This document shows positions 17,886-31,309 of a DNA stretch of 64,000 nucleotides, in pieces. The stretch is taken from positions 186,001-250,000 of the forward strand of contig DKFM01000008.1 in assembly GCA_002452815.1 (NCBI GenBank), written 5' to 3'. The translations under genes were made by a program, and so were the position numbers. The stretch's first letter is position 1. Each line of letters opens with the position of its first letter. The stretch comes from Rhodobacteraceae bacterium UBA6796 (lineage in GTDB: Bacteria; Pseudomonadota; Alphaproteobacteria; Rhodobacterales; Rhodobacteraceae). The notes beneath the pieces are model-generated. The model did no database searches. It saw only the letters and a list, made by a program, of their open reading frames with translations, and was not told the origin of the DNA.

Positions 17886-19083
17886 TGCGCCCCCCCGGTG
17901 CGCGGCAAACGGGGCTGCCAGAAGGCCGGCCACAGCGCCGCGACATACAGCCCGAAGGCCACGCACCACGCCAGCGCACTGCTCACGATCGCAGGCAGAT
18001 ACAGATCGGGCGCCACCGCCGCGATCCAGCGCAGGACCGTGGCCACCGGCAGCAGCGCATAGGCCCAGACCACCGCGCGCGGCGCGATCAGGGGCCGCCC
18101 GGTATGGCCAAGGGTCGCACGGCTCATCACCGCCAGGGTCATCCCGCCGATGCCCGCAATCGCGGTGACATGCAGCGCGCCGATTTCAGGGCCGACCCCA
18201 AGCAGGGCCAACCCGGTCATCGCATAGCCAAGCGCAAGGCCCAGAAAGCTCAGGTGCAGGGCCCAAAGGATCGGCTGGCGAAGGGCAAAATCGCTGCGCC
18301 AGTGCCGCATGCGCAGCAGCTGCGCCAGCGCGAAGGCCAGCATCAGCACCGCGCTCAGCGCATCGGGCAGCCCGACCAGCACCGCGACGACAACCGCGAT
18401 CGACAGGGAGATCGCCAGCGGATCGAACGGCTTGCGGGTGTGGGGCAGGGTCTCGGGGGTGGGCTCTGTCCCGGTATCGGCAAGGGTCTGGCGGATCAGC
18501 GCATTGCGGGTGAAGGCCGGGGTGACCCGCCCGCCCAGCACCGCGATCATCGCGCCAAGACCGTAAAGCCCCGCGCGCAGCCCTGCCGCACTGTCGCCCC
18601 AGGGCAGGCCCAGCAGATCGAGCTGCACTCGCCATTCGCCCAGCCAGACCAGCGCCAGCAGCACCAGAAACAGCAGGTTCTGCGGTTTCGGACGCCGGAT
18701 CAGTTGCGTCGCGATCTTGGCCCCCAGCACCGGCAGGAAGCTGAGACAGACGAGCGCCACAAGCGCCGGGGGCAGCACCCCCGACAGCGCCACCGCCAGC
18801 CGCCCGGCCAGCCACAGCCCCGCCACCGTGCCGATGAACAGGTGCCGCGCGGCGGCGGCGCCCGTCCAGTTCGGCACCGCGGTCAGGAAAAACCCGCCAA
18901 GCGCCGCGCCGCCGTAGCCAAAGATCATCTCGTGCGCGTGCCAGTATTGCGGCACCATCGTCCCCGGCAGCGACCAGCCCGCCCCAAGCGACACCGCCCA
19001 CAACGCCATCGCCAGAACCGCCCACAGCCCGGCGGCCAGAAAGAAGACGCGAAACCCTTCGCCCAGCAGACGTTTCAGCGCGG

Positions 19084-19087
<4 letters not shown>
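17882..19087 (-). CDS. nnrS: NnrS family heme/copper membrane protein
   Basis: This 401-residue protein has about twelve hydrophobic helices. Family signatures include FRVFFLAAGLWAVLAM near the start, YWHAHEMIFGYGGAALGGFF with the conserved His pair, NWTGAAA, GGRVTPAFTRNAL and MSRATLGHTGRPL. NnrS proteins accompany NO metabolism and are linked to protection against nitrosative stress; the biochemical role is not settled. It is coupled to nirI upstream and nirX downstream through ATGA overlaps, forming nirI-nnrS-nirX. Confidence 0.92.
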
Positions 19088-23118
<4,031 letters not shown>

Positions 23119-23141
23119 TCCCTTGTTGTGCAAAACCGGAG

Positions 23142-23159
23142 GGGGCCGTGCGCGGCCCC
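23142..23159 (+). terminator. Hairpin between nirS and nirE
   Basis: The stem GGGGCCG / CGGCCCC with a TGCG loop lies 23 bases after nirS and before the nirE RBS. With no real T-run it is more likely a partial terminator or 3'-end stabiliser that separates high nirS from lower nirE expression. Confidence 0.5.
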
Positions 23160-23199
23160 TTCCACCCCCCTTCCCGGAACGCCTATCGGAGTTAAGCGC

Positions 23200-23985
23200 A
23201 TGAAACAGACAGGCAAGGTTTCCCTGATCGGCGCAGGCCCCGGCGACCCGGAACTGCTGACGCTCAAGGCATTGAACCGGATGCAGACCGCCGAGGTGGT
23301 GGTCTATGACCGGCTGGTTTCCCCTGAAATCATGGCCCTGATCCCGCCCGCCACGCGGCGGATCGCGGTGGGCAAGGAAGCCGGGCATCACTGTGTCCCG
23401 CAAGAGCGGATCAACGAAATTCTGGTGGACCTGGCCCGTCAGGGGCTGCGGGTGGCGCGGCTGAAAGGCGGCGATCCGCTGATCTTCGGGCGCGGGTCCG
23501 AAGAGGCCGAGGAACTGGCCGCTGCCGGTATCGGCTATGAATATATTCCCGGGATCACCGCCGCGCAGGGCGCCGCCTGTTCGACCGGCGTGCCGCTGAC
23601 CCATCGGGGGCTGGCGACCGGCGTGCGCTATGTCACCGGGCACCGGGCGCGCGATGCCGCGCTCGATCTGGACTGGGGCAGCCTGGTCAGCCCCGACACC
23701 ACGCTGGTGGTCTATATGGGCGCGGCCAACATGGCGCGGATCGCGGCCGAGCTGACGGCGCGCGGGCTGCCCGCGTCCACGCCCGCGATGGCGGTGGCCT
23801 CGGCCACGACGCCGCGCGAACGGCGGGTGATTGCGCCGCTCGATCAGGTGGCCGATGCGGCCGAGGGGCTGGAGGCGCCGGTGCTGTTTGTCGTCGGTCG
23901 CGTCGTGTCGCTGGCTGTGGCAGAACCCGCGGGCCTGCCGCTGGGCGACTGGCTTGACCGGATGGGGGCGGCGGCCCATGCCTGA
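23200..23985 (+). CDS. nirE: Uroporphyrinogen-III C-methyltransferase NirE
   Basis: This 261-residue SAM-dependent enzyme makes precorrin-2 from uroporphyrinogen III, the first step towards heme d1. SUMT motifs are VSLIGAGPGDPELLTLKA (SAM loop), VVVYDRLVSPEI, RLKGGDPLIFGRGSEE, YIPGITAAQGAACSTGVPLT and TTLVVYMGAAN. It lacks the CysG dehydrogenase/ferrochelatase half, as usual for NirE. RBS GGAG precedes ATG 23200. The stop overlaps nirC by eight bases. Confidence 0.95.
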   Translation: MKQTGKVSLIGAGPGDPELLTLKALNRMQTAEVVVYDRLVSPEIMALIPPATRRIAVGKEAGHHCVPQERINEILVDLARQGLRVARLKGGDPLIFGRGSEEAEELAAAGIGYEYIPGITAAQGAACSTGVPLTHRGLATGVRYVTGHRARDAALDLDWGSLVSPDTTLVVYMGAANMARIAAELTARGLPASTPAMAVASATTPRERRVIAPLDQVADAAEGLEAPVLFVVGRVVSLAVAEPAGLPLGDWLDRMGAAAHA

Positions 23986-24304
23986 CCGTGCCGCCCTGCT
24001 GCTGGCGCTGCTGTGCCTCGCCGCCCCGGCCATCGCCGGGGAGGATGCGGTCGGCCCGGCAGATGCCAGGCGGCTGGAACATCTGGTGCTGCAGGATTGC
24101 GGATCGTGCCACGGTCTGACGCGCAAGGGCGGTCTGGGCAGCCCGCTGACCCCCGAGGCGCTGGCCGGTCAGGACCGCGACCTGATCGCGACGGTCATTC
24201 TGGACGGGGTGCCCAATACCGCGATGCCGCCCTGGCGCCCGCTGATGACCGAGGCCGAAGCCTACTGGATTGCCGATTATCTGCTGAAAGACGTGAAAAA
24301 ATGA
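23978..24304 (+). CDS. nirC: Cytochrome c55X, NirC
   Basis: This 108-residue small periplasmic monoheme cytochrome has a signal peptide (LLLALLCLAAPAIA), a CGSCH heme site and a likely axial methionine in NTAMPPWRPLM. NirC proteins in nir clusters are thought to donate electrons to NirS or act in heme d1 maturation. It overlaps nirE by eight bases and nirF by four (ATGA). Confidence 0.88.
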   Translation: MPDRAALLLALLCLAAPAIAGEDAVGPADARRLEHLVLQDCGSCHGLTRKGGLGSPLTPEALAGQDRDLIATVILDGVPNTAMPPWRPLMTEAEAYWIADYLLKDVKK

Positions 24305-25449
24305 CTCGCCTTGCTGCTTTCCTGATGTGCTCTGTTCTGGCCGCCCCGGGCCTCGCGCAAGAGTTGCGCGCGACCGGCGACATGGGCGTCGTGGTTGAGC
24401 GCGCGACCGGGTCCGTGCTGATCGTGGATCAGTCCGATCATGCCGCACTGGCCCGGGTCGAGGGATTTGGCGATCTGAGCCACGCGAGCCTGGTGTTTTC
24501 GCCCGACGAACGCTTTGCCTATGTCTTCGGGCGCGATGGCGGGCTGACAAAGCTGGATCTGCTGACGCAGAAGATCGTCGGGCGCGTGGTGCAGGCAGGC
24601 AATTCCATCGGCGGCGCGATTTCCGATGACGGCAAGCTGGTGGCGGTGGCCAATTACGAACCCGGCGGCGTGAACATCTTCGATGCCGACACGCTGGAAC
24701 AGGTGGCGGCCATTCCGGCGGGCGGCAAGGCGCTTGGGCTTGAAGATGCGCCGGGGCGGCGTTTCGTCTTCTCGGTCTGGGACACGGGCGAAACGCGCAT
24801 TGTGGACATGTCCGGGGCAGAGCCGAAGGTGACCACGCTGACCAACATCGGGGCAGAGCCTTATGACGCGCTGATCACCGATGACGGGCGCACCTATATC
24901 GCCGGGCTGTTCGGCGAGGACGGGTTGAGCGCGATTGACCTGTGGGCAGAAACCCCGACCGCCCGCCGCATCCTGCCGCATTACGGGCGCGGCCAGCAGG
25001 AGATGCCGGTCTACAAGATGCCCCATCTGGAAGGCTGGGCGAAGGCGGGCGATCAGATCGTGCTGCCCGCGATCCACCACCACGAGGTGCTGTGGATCGA
25101 CGCGCGCACGCTAGAGGAAACCGGCCGCACGCAAACCCATGGCCAGCCGGTCTTTGCCATGGCGCGGCCCGGCGGGCGGCAGGTCTGGGTCAATTTTGCC
25201 CATCCCGACAATGACACGGTGCAGGTGATCGATTCCATGACCCATCAGATCGTGGGCGAGATGGTGCCGGGCCCGGCCGTCTTGCACATGGAATTCACCG
25301 CACGCGGCACCGAGGCCTGGGTCTCGGTGCGGGACGAAAACAAGGTGGTGATCTATGACACCACCACCCTGAAACCTATTGGCGAGATCGCGGCCGAAAG
25401 CCCCTCGGGGATCTTTTTCACCGCGCGCGCCCACCGGATGGGGCTTTGA
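24301..25449 (+). CDS. nirF: Heme d1 biosynthesis protein NirF
   Basis: This 382-residue beta-propeller protein resembles the d1 domain of NirS but has no c-heme site. The N-terminus MTRLAAFLMCSVLAAPGLAQ is a secretion signal. Repeats such as FSPDERFAYVFGRDGGLTKLD, AISDDGKLVAVANYEPGGV and AIHHHEVLWID form propeller blades. NirF catalyses a late step (dihydro-heme d1 oxidation) in the periplasm. It is coupled to nirC by ATGA and followed three bases later by nirDL. Confidence 0.93.
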   Translation: MTRLAAFLMCSVLAAPGLAQELRATGDMGVVVERATGSVLIVDQSDHAALARVEGFGDLSHASLVFSPDERFAYVFGRDGGLTKLDLLTQKIVGRVVQAGNSIGGAISDDGKLVAVANYEPGGVNIFDADTLEQVAAIPAGGKALGLEDAPGRRFVFSVWDTGETRIVDMSGAEPKVTTLTNIGAEPYDALITDDGRTYIAGLFGEDGLSAIDLWAETPTARRILPHYGRGQQEMPVYKMPHLEGWAKAGDQIVLPAIHHHEVLWIDARTLEETGRTQTHGQPVFAMARPGGRQVWVNFAHPDNDTVQVIDSMTHQIVGEMVPGPAVLHMEFTARGTEAWVSVRDENKVVIYDTTTLKPIGEIAAESPSGIFFTARAHRMGL

Positions 25450-25452
25450 CCG

Positions 25453-26451
25453 ATGAGCTTTCTTTCCCCGATCGACCTGCGGATTCTGGATGACTGGCAG
25501 CGTGATCTGCCGTTGACCGAACGCCCCTTCGCCACGATGGCCGCGGCGCTGGATTGTGACGAGGAGACATTGCTGGCCGATCTGGCGCGGCTGCGTGCCG
25601 CCGGCACAATGGCGCGTGTCGGGGCGACGTGTCGCCCGAATACGGTGGGTGTGTCGACTCTGGCCGCGCTGGCGGTGCCCGAATGGCGGATCGAGGACGT
25701 CGCGCAGATCGTCGGGGCCGAGCCTGGCGTGAACCATTCCTATCTGCGCGAACACGACTGGAACATCTGGTTTGTCGCCACCGCTGCGGATGCCGATGAA
25801 CTGGCGGCGATGCTGGCGCGGATCGAGATGCAGAGCGGCCTGCGGGTTCTCAGGCTTCCGCTGAAACGCGCCTTCAACGTCGATCTGGGGTTTCGGATGG
25901 CCGGGCCGCGCCATGCGCTGAGCCTCGATCAGCCCGCCGATACGTCGGTGCTGCAGCCCGCAGACCGCAAGCTGCTGCAACGTCTGACCGAAGGATTGCC
26001 GCTGGTCAGCGAACCCTTTGCCGCGCTTGGTGCGGAGTTCGGGCTTGGCGCACAAGAGGTCATCGCCCGGATCAAGGCGCTGCTGGCCGCGCGCATCATC
26101 ACCCGGATCGGGGTTATCGTGCGGCATCGCGCGCTGGGGTGGCGCTCGAACGCGATGGTGGTCTGGAAACTGCCCGATGCACGGATCGCTGCGGCAGGGC
26201 AGGCATTGGTGCGCCAACCGGGTGTCACGCTGTGCTACGAACGCCACGGCACGCCAGACTGGGACCATACGCTGTTTTGCATGGTCCATGCGAAATCCCG
26301 CGCCGAGGCCGCCGGGGTGATCGCGGATGCGGCGGCGCTGCCGGAACTGTCGGGCGCCGAACGGCAGGTGCTGTTTTCGGTGCGGTGTTTCAAGCAGACC
26401 GGCGCGCAGATCGACCACCGCCCCGCCCGCACCCCGGAGGCCGCCGAATGA
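25453..26451 (+). CDS. nirDL: Siroheme decarboxylase NirD-NirL fusion
   Basis: This 332-residue protein contains two tandem Lrp/AsnC-like modules, residues 1-155 (NirD-like) and 160-325 (NirL-like). Each has an HTH-like part (DLRILDDWQRDLPLTERPFA; DRKLLQRLTEGLPLVSEPFA) and a ligand-binding half (VNHSYLREHDWNIWFVATA; VTLCYERHGTPDWDHTLFCM). With NirG and NirH it decarboxylates siroheme at C12 and C18 to didecarboxysiroheme. These proteins are enzymes, not transcription factors, despite the fold. The stop overlaps nirG (ATGA). Confidence 0.92.
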   Translation: MSFLSPIDLRILDDWQRDLPLTERPFATMAAALDCDEETLLADLARLRAAGTMARVGATCRPNTVGVSTLAALAVPEWRIEDVAQIVGAEPGVNHSYLREHDWNIWFVATAADADELAAMLARIEMQSGLRVLRLPLKRAFNVDLGFRMAGPRHALSLDQPADTSVLQPADRKLLQRLTEGLPLVSEPFAALGAEFGLGAQEVIARIKALLAARIITRIGVIVRHRALGWRSNAMVVWKLPDARIAAAGQALVRQPGVTLCYERHGTPDWDHTLFCMVHAKSRAEAAGVIADAAALPELSGAERQVLFSVRCFKQTGAQIDHRPARTPEAAE

Positions 26452-26921
26452 GACGCGTGCCACTTCCCCCCGAGGCGCTCGATCCGGTCGATCGCCAGAT
26501 CCTGAACGCCCTGCAAGACGGGTTTCCGATCGGTGAGCATCCTTTCGCCAAGGCCGGCGCCGCGCTGAACCTGTCCGAAACCGCGCTGATCGAACGGCTG
26601 CGCCATTTGCGCGAGATCGGCGCCATCACGCGTTTCGGCCCGTTTTACGATGCGGCCGCGATGGGCGGTGCCTTTTGCCTGTGCGCGATGCAGGTGCCCG
26701 CGGCGGATTTCGAACGGGTCATGACTTTGGTCAATGCCCACCCCGAGGTCGCGCATAATTATGAACGCACACATCGGTTGAACATGTGGTTCGTGCTGGC
26801 GGCGGAAACGCCCGAGGGGATCGCCCCGGTGGCCGATGCGATCGAGCGGGAAACGGGGCTGAAAGTGCTCCGCTTCCCGAAGCTCGAAGAGTTCTTCATC
26901 GGCTTCAGGGTATCGGCATGA
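26448..26921 (+). CDS. nirG: Siroheme decarboxylase subunit NirG
   Basis: This 157-residue single-module Lrp/AsnC-like protein has the helical half DRQILNALQDGFPIGEHPFA and the ligand-binding part VAHNYERTHRLNMWFVLAAE, which has the H-x-Y-E-R pattern seen in siroheme decarboxylases. It overlaps both nirDL and nirH by four bases, fitting equal production of a multi-subunit enzyme. Confidence 0.92.
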   Translation: MRRVPLPPEALDPVDRQILNALQDGFPIGEHPFAKAGAALNLSETALIERLRHLREIGAITRFGPFYDAAAMGGAFCLCAMQVPAADFERVMTLVNAHPEVAHNYERTHRLNMWFVLAAETPEGIAPVADAIERETGLKVLRFPKLEEFFIGFRVSA

Positions 26922-27400
26922 CAATGGATGCAAGCGACAGACGGATCATTGCGGCGACCCAGGCCGGGCTGCCGCTGGTCCCGGCGCCCTATGCCGAAAT
27001 CGGGCGTCAGATCCGCCTGAGCGAGGCCGAGGTGATCGCCCGGATGCAGGCCATGCAGGACAGCGGGGTGATCCGGCGCATCGCCCTGGCGCCGAACCAT
27101 TACGCCCTTGGCATGGTGGCCAATGGCATGTCGGTCTGGGATGTCGAGGACGCGCGCGCCACCGAACTGGGCGCGCAGGTCGGGGCGCTCGATTTCGTGT
27201 CGCATTGCTATCTGCGCCCCCGCGCCGAAGGCTGGACCTACAATCTGTTCGCGATGATCCACGGCGCCTCGAAGGATGAGGTCGAGGCCAAACGCGCCGA
27301 AATCGCGACCCTTCTGGGATCGGCCTGCCGCAGCAACGACATCCTCTATTCCACCCGGATACTGAAAAAAACCGGATTGCGGATCCGGGGAGAGGCCTGA
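26918..27400 (+). CDS. nirH: Siroheme decarboxylase subunit NirH
   Basis: This 160-residue Lrp/AsnC-like protein, the fourth module of the NirDLGH system, shows DRRIIAATQAGLPLVPAPYA and VSHCYLRPRAEGWTYNLFAM. ATG 26918 overlaps the nirG stop; an ATG two codons later is also possible. Confidence 0.92.
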   Translation: MTMDASDRRIIAATQAGLPLVPAPYAEIGRQIRLSEAEVIARMQAMQDSGVIRRIALAPNHYALGMVANGMSVWDVEDARATELGAQVGALDFVSHCYLRPRAEGWTYNLFAMIHGASKDEVEAKRAEIATLLGSACRSNDILYSTRILKKTGLRIRGEA

Positions 27401-27403
27401 ACC

Positions 27404-28615
27404 ATGTTCCGTCTGACGCAATACATGCGCGAACTCGTGCATCCGACGCCGGTGCGCCACCGCTCCGGCGCGATCAAGCCGGTGGTGATCTGGAACCTGA
27501 CGCGGCGCTGCAACCTGCGCTGCCGACACTGCTACACCACCTCGGCCGATACGCATTTCCCGGGCGAGCTCAGCCACGAACAGGCGATGGGCGTGCTGGA
27601 GGATCTGAAAGACTTCGGCATCCCCGCGCTGATCCTGTCGGGCGGCGAGCCGCTGTCGCGCTTCGATTTCTTCGATCTGGCGGCGCGGGCGCAGGCGCTG
27701 AACTTCCGGCATCTGTCGCTGTCCACGAACGGCACGCTGATCAATGCCGACAACGCCGGGCGCATCGCCGATCTGGGCTTTGATTATGTCGGTATCTCGC
27801 TTGACGGGATCGGGGCCACGAACGACTGGTTTCGCGGGCTCGATGGCGCCTTTGAGGCCGCCTTGGGCGGGGTGCGCGAACTGCTGGCGCGTGGCGTCAA
27901 GGTGGGTCTGCGCTTCACCATCACCGAAGACAATGCCGAACAGCTGCCCGCGATGATGGATCTGTGCGACCGCGAGGGCGTGGACAAATTCTATCTTTCC
28001 CATCTGGTCTATGCCGGGCGCGGCGACAAGCACCGGGGCGAAGACACCGAACACATGCGCACCCGCGCGGCGATGGACGAGTTGATCGACCGTGCCTGGG
28101 TGGCGGTGGCCGAAGAAATGCCGCTGGAAATCGTGACCGGCAACAACGATGCCGACGCGGTCTATTTCCTGCGCTGGGTGGAACGCAATTTCCCTGAAAA
28201 AGCCGCGCATATCCGTGCGCATCTGGAGGCTTGGGGCGGCAACTCCTCTGGCCTGGGCGTGGCCAATATCGACCCGCAGGGTCGGGTGCACCCCGATACC
28301 TACTGGTCCGATTACACCGTGGGGTCGGTCAAAGAGGCGCCCTTCTCGCAGCTCTGGACTGGCACCGATCCGATGCTGGCGACGCTGCGCACCCGCCCGC
28401 GCCCGCTCAAGGGCCGCTGCGGGGCCTGCGCCTACAAGGCCGTGTGCGGCGGCAACACAAGGATTCGCGCGTTGCAGGTCTCGGGCGATCCCTGGGCCGA
28501 AGACCCCGCCTGCTATCTGGGCGCGTCCGAGATCGGCATCGAGGCCGATACAGACCGCCTGACCGTTACCCCGTTCCGAGGCAAAAGCCATGATCCCGCG
28601 CACCGCTTCTTCTGA
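27404..28615 (+). CDS. nirJ: Heme d1 biosynthesis radical SAM protein NirJ
   Basis: This 403-residue radical SAM enzyme replaces the two propionates of didecarboxysiroheme by keto groups. The SAM cluster motif CNLRCRHC lies at about residues 36-43 and GGEP ([14 protein letters not shown]) follows. The C-terminal SPASM-type cysteines include [12 protein letters not shown] and a further DPACYLG. Length and order are normal for NirJ. Its last 26 bases overlap the proposed nirN start. Confidence 0.95.
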   Translation: MFRLTQYMRELVHPTPVRHRSGAIKPVVIWNLTRRCNLRCRHCYTTSADTHFPGELSHEQAMGVLEDLKDFGIPALILSGGEPLSRFDFFDLAARAQALNFRHLSLSTNGTLINADNAGRIADLGFDYVGISLDGIGATNDWFRGLDGAFEAALGGVRELLARGVKVGLRFTITEDNAEQLPAMMDLCDREGVDKFYLSHLVYAGRGDKHRGEDTEHMRTRAAMDELIDRAWVAVAEEMPLEIVTGNNDADAVYFLRWVERNFPEKAAHIRAHLEAWGGNSSGLGVANIDPQGRVHPDTYWSDYTVGSVKEAPFSQLWTGTDPMLATLRTRPRPLKGRCGACAYKAVCGGNTRIRALQVSGDPWAEDPACYLGASEIGIEADTDRLTVTPFRGKSHDPAHRFF

Positions 28616-30254
28616 CCGCCGCCCGTCTGGCACGCGCCGGACGCTCCGCGGGGAGTATTTGGGCCAAGAAGAAAGACCTGCGCTTCTTCTTGGAAGAAAT
28701 ACTCCCGCCGGAGGCGTCCTGGCCGTGATGCTGGCGCTGCTGCCGGGAATGGGGCAGGCCGGACCCGATGGCGCCGCGCTTTTTGCCGAGCATTGCGCCG
28801 CCTGCCATGCCGAAAACCGGCTGGGCGGCACCGGGCCGGCGCTGATCCCCGAAACCCTGGGGCGGATGTTCGGCCCGGCGCTGGAACAGGTGATTGCCCA
28901 AGGCCGCCCGGCCACGCAGATGGCGGGCTTCGCCGATCAGCTAAGCGCGCCGGAAATCACTGCGATTGCCGCCTGGCTGGGCACGCCGCTGGCCGAAACC
29001 CCGGTCTGGACCGCCGAGATGGCCAACACCAGCCGCGAGATGTCGGACACCTATAAGCCCGCCGCGGCGCCGGTGTTTTCGGGCGATCCGATGAACATCA
29101 CGCTGGTTGTGGAAACCGGCGATCACCATGTCTCGGTTCTGGATGGCGACACGTTCGAGGTGCTCGACCGCTTTGCCACACCTTTCGCGGTGCATGGTGG
29201 CCCGAAGTTCAGCCCCGACGGGCGCTATGTCTTCGTGATGTCGCGCGATGGCTGGGTGCAGAAATACGACATCTGGTCGTTGCAGGTGGTGGGGCAGGTC
29301 CGCGCCGGGCTCAACAGCCGCAACATCGCGATGAGCCATGACGGGCAATGGCTGGCGGTGGCGAACTATCTGCCGCAGACGCTGACCATCCTGTCGACGG
29401 CGGATCTGAGTGTGGTGCGGGTGATCGACGTGATCGACCGCAAGGGCCAGCCGAGCCGCGTGTCGGCCGTCTATCAGGCACCGGATCGGCGCAGTTTCGT
29501 GCTGGCGCTGAAGGATGCGCCCGAGATCTGGGAAATCGCCACAGACCCGGCGGCGGGGCCGTTCCATGACGGGTTCGTGCACAGCTACGAAGCCAGCATG
29601 GAAGAGGCACTTGGCGCCGAAGAGGGGCTGTTTGCCCGCCGCCGCATCGACATTGACGAACCGCTGGACGATTTCTTCTTCTCGCCGGACTATCGCAACC
29701 TGATCGGGACCAACCGCGAAGGCACCAAGGGCGAGGTGATCAACCTTGATGTCGGGCGCAAGATCGCCGAACTGCCGCTGCCGGGCATGCCGCATCTGGG
29801 GTCGGGCATCAGCTGGATGCGCGACGGGCACCGGGTGATGGCCACGCCGCACCTGAAGGAAGGCGTGCTGTCGGTGATCGACATGACCGACTGGCATCTG
29901 GTGCAGACGATCAAGACCGACGGCCCGGGCTTCTTTTTGCGCAGTCACGAGGCCACGCCCTATGTCTGGGCGGATGTGTTCTTTGGTCCGCACAAGGACG
30001 AGATGCATGTGATCGACAAGCAGACGCTGCAGATCGTGCGCACGCTCAATCCCGCGCCCGGCAAGACGGTGGCACACACCGAATTCACCCGCGACGGCAG
30101 TCATGCGCTCGTCTCGATCTGGGAAGAGGATGGCGCGGTGATCGTCTATGATGCGAAGACGCTGGAAGAGGTGCGCCGGCTGCCGATGAACAAGCCTTCG
30201 GGGAAGTACAATGTCTGGAACAAGATCACCTTCGACGATGGCACCAGTCACTGA
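28590..30254 (+). CDS. nirN: NirN: cytochrome c / d1-type dihydro-heme d1 dehydrogenase with unusual N-terminus
   Basis: This 554-residue NirS-like protein has one c-heme site (HCAACH, about residues 67-72) and a d1-type propeller from about residue 165 ([55 protein letters not shown]). NirN completes and delivers heme d1 to NirS in the periplasm. The ATG at 28590 follows GAGG with good spacing. The frame then crosses a palindromic repeat (28641-28717) that pushes the hydrophobic signal core ([15 protein letters not shown]) about 42 residues from the start. A GTG at 28725, with a GGAGG supplied by the repeat, is a possible alternative start, but that product would have a very short signal without basic residues. 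Confidence 0.88.
   Translation: MIPRTASSDRRPSGTRRTLRGEYLGQEERPALLLGRNTPAGGVLAVMLALLPGMGQAGPDGAALFAEHCAACHAENRLGGTGPALIPETLGRMFGPALEQVIAQGRPATQMAGFADQLSAPEITAIAAWLGTPLAETPVWTAEMANTSREMSDTYKPAAAPVFSGDPMNITLVVETGDHHVSVLDGDTFEVLDRFATPFAVHGGPKFSPDGRYVFVMSRDGWVQKYDIWSLQVVGQVRAGLNSRNIAMSHDGQWLAVANYLPQTLTILSTADLSVVRVIDVIDRKGQPSRVSAVYQAPDRRSFVLALKDAPEIWEIATDPAAGPFHDGFVHSYEASMEEALGAEEGLFARRRIDIDEPLDDFFFSPDYRNLIGTNREGTKGEVINLDVGRKIAELPLPGMPHLGSGISWMRDGHRVMATPHLKEGVLSVIDMTDWHLVQTIKTDGPGFFLRSHEATPYVWADVFFGPHKDEMHVIDKQTLQIVRTLNPAPGKTVAHTEFTRDGSHALVSIWEEDGAVIVYDAKTLEEVRRLPMNKPSGKYNVWNKITFDDGTSH
28641..28717. repeat. Dispersed palindromic repeat inside the 5' end of nirN
   Basis: Two arms of about 35 bases form an inverted repeat. 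The left arm contains GGGGAGTATTTGGGCCAAG and the right arm CTTGGAAGAAATACTCCCG. The same CCTCCGGCGGGAGTATTT...CCAAGAAGAAG unit occurs at 55724-55784 and, as a single arm, at 59596-59627. Here it is read through in frame by nirN. Confidence 0.8.
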
Positions 30255-30483
30255 CCCGCAGGGCCCGCGGCTGCGCCGTCTGGCGCTGCTGCTGTACCCG
30301 TTCACGGCGGCGGCGGTGGCGATCAACCTGTTCATGGTGGGGCTGATGTGGCAACGCCTCGGCCTGCCCGCGATCCCGCCGAAGCTGGCGCTGTTGCTGG
30401 CGGTGCCGCTGGGGGGGGCCGCCACATGGGCCGCCGCCCGCTGGGTGCGTGGCCTGATCGACGAGGCCGAGGGGCGCGGTTGA
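30238..30483 (+). CDS. Small two-helix membrane protein downstream of nirN
   Basis: This 81-residue protein has two predicted membrane helices (about residues 16-39, LALLLYPFTAAAVAINLFMV, and 50-69, LALLLAVPLGGAATWAAARW) joined by a Pro-rich loop, with an acidic C-terminus. Its start overlaps the end of nirN by 17 bases, so it is co-transcribed and probably coupled to it. I do not recognise a family. Its stop codon overlaps the FNR-type box for the next transcription unit. Confidence 0.7.
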   Translation: MAPVTDPQGPRLRRLALLLYPFTAAAVAINLFMVGLMWQRLGLPAIPPKLALLLAVPLGGAATWAAARWVRGLIDEAEGRG

Positions 30484-30493
30484 GAAAAGTCAA
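30480..30493 (+). promoter_or_regulatory. FNR/NNR-type box upstream of the quinone genes
   Basis: TTGAGAAAAGTCAA matches TTGA-N6-TCAA exactly and shares GTCAA with the other boxes of this island. It overlaps the stop codon of the small membrane protein and lies 63 bases before the menG/ubiE-like start, so the two quinone genes can have their own anaerobic promoter. Confidence 0.72.
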
Positions 30494-30556
30494 AGATCGG
30501 GTGCGAGGCCAAGGCTAGCGTGCCCGCACAAAACCGGAGTCACCAAAGGGCGGACC

Positions 30557-31309
30557 ATGACGCGCGCGACCCAACTTGACGATCTGCGGCGCAGTTTCGG
30601 GCATTCCTCTGTCACGCCCGAGGCGCGGCGGGCCGAGGTTTCGGCGCTGTTCGACCGGATCGCCCCCCGCTATGACCTGATGAACGATCTGATGAGCCTT
30701 GGCACCCACCGGCTGTGGAAGCGCACGGTGGTGGGCCGGGCGCTGGCGCATCTGGCGCCGGGCGATGCGCCGCTGCTGGATCTGGCGGGCGGCACCGGCG
30801 ATCTGGCGATCGCGCTGCACCGGGCCTGTCCGATGCGGCGGGTGATCGTGGCGGACCCCTCGGCGGGCATGCTGGCGGTTGCGCGGGAACGGGCGGGCGA
30901 CAGCCTTGAGTATATTCAGGCCGGGGGCGAGGATCTGCCGCTGCCCGACGGGTCGGTGGCGATGGTCACGCTGTCCTTCGGGCTGCGCAACATGGCCGAT
31001 CCGGCGCAGGGCCTGCGCGAGGTCGCCCGCGTGCTGCAACCGGGCGGGCATCTGGTTTTGCTGGAGTTTTCCAAGCCCGACCCCTGGTTCGCGCCATTTT
31101 ATGGGCTGCACGCGCGGCACGTCATTCCGCGGCTGGGCGCGCTGGTCGCACGCGATCCGGGCGCCTATACCTACCTTGTCGAATCGATCGAACGCTTCCC
31201 GGCGCGCGCCGACATGACGCGCGAGATCGCCACGGCGGGGCTGACCCTGATTGAAGAGCGGGCCTTCGTGTTCGGGGTCGCGCGCATGCAGATAGCGAAG
31301 AAACCCTGA
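30557..31309 (+). CDS. Quinone C-methyltransferase, MenG/UbiE family
   Basis: This 250-residue class I SAM methyltransferase has UbiE/MenG signatures FDRIAPRYDLMNDLMSLGTH, LLDLAGGTGDLAIAL (SAM loop), VVADPSAGMLAVARER, LSFGLRNMADPAQGLREVARVL (the family's FGxRN motif) and FSKPDPWFAPFYGLH. The family methylates demethylmenaquinol to menaquinol and/or the ubiquinone precursor. The next gene is MenA-like and starts in the stop codon (TGATG), so a demethylmenaquinone-type substrate is the inference. A general ubiE would be expected elsewhere in the genome. An FNR-type box lies upstream. Confidence 0.85.
   Translation: MTRATQLDDLRRSFGHSSVTPEARRAEVSALFDRIAPRYDLMNDLMSLGTHRLWKRTVVGRALAHLAPGDAPLLDLAGGTGDLAIALHRACPMRRVIVADPSAGMLAVARERAGDSLEYIQAGGEDLPLPDGSVAMVTLSFGLRNMADPAQGLREVARVLQPGGHLVLLEFSKPDPWFAPFYGLHARHVIPRLGALVARDPGAYTYLVESIERFPARADMTREIATAGLTLIEERAFVFGVARMQIAKKP

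Noticed and set aside
25453..27400. Lrp/AsnC transcription regulators
   Set aside because: Tandem Lrp-like modules between nirF and nirJ are the NirDLGH siroheme decarboxylase subunits, not regulators.
28641..28717. Rho-independent terminator between nirJ and nirN
   Set aside because: The palindrome is long and lies downstream of the best nirN start within an open frame; repeat copies elsewhere make a dispersed element the better explanation, although it might still affect transcription.
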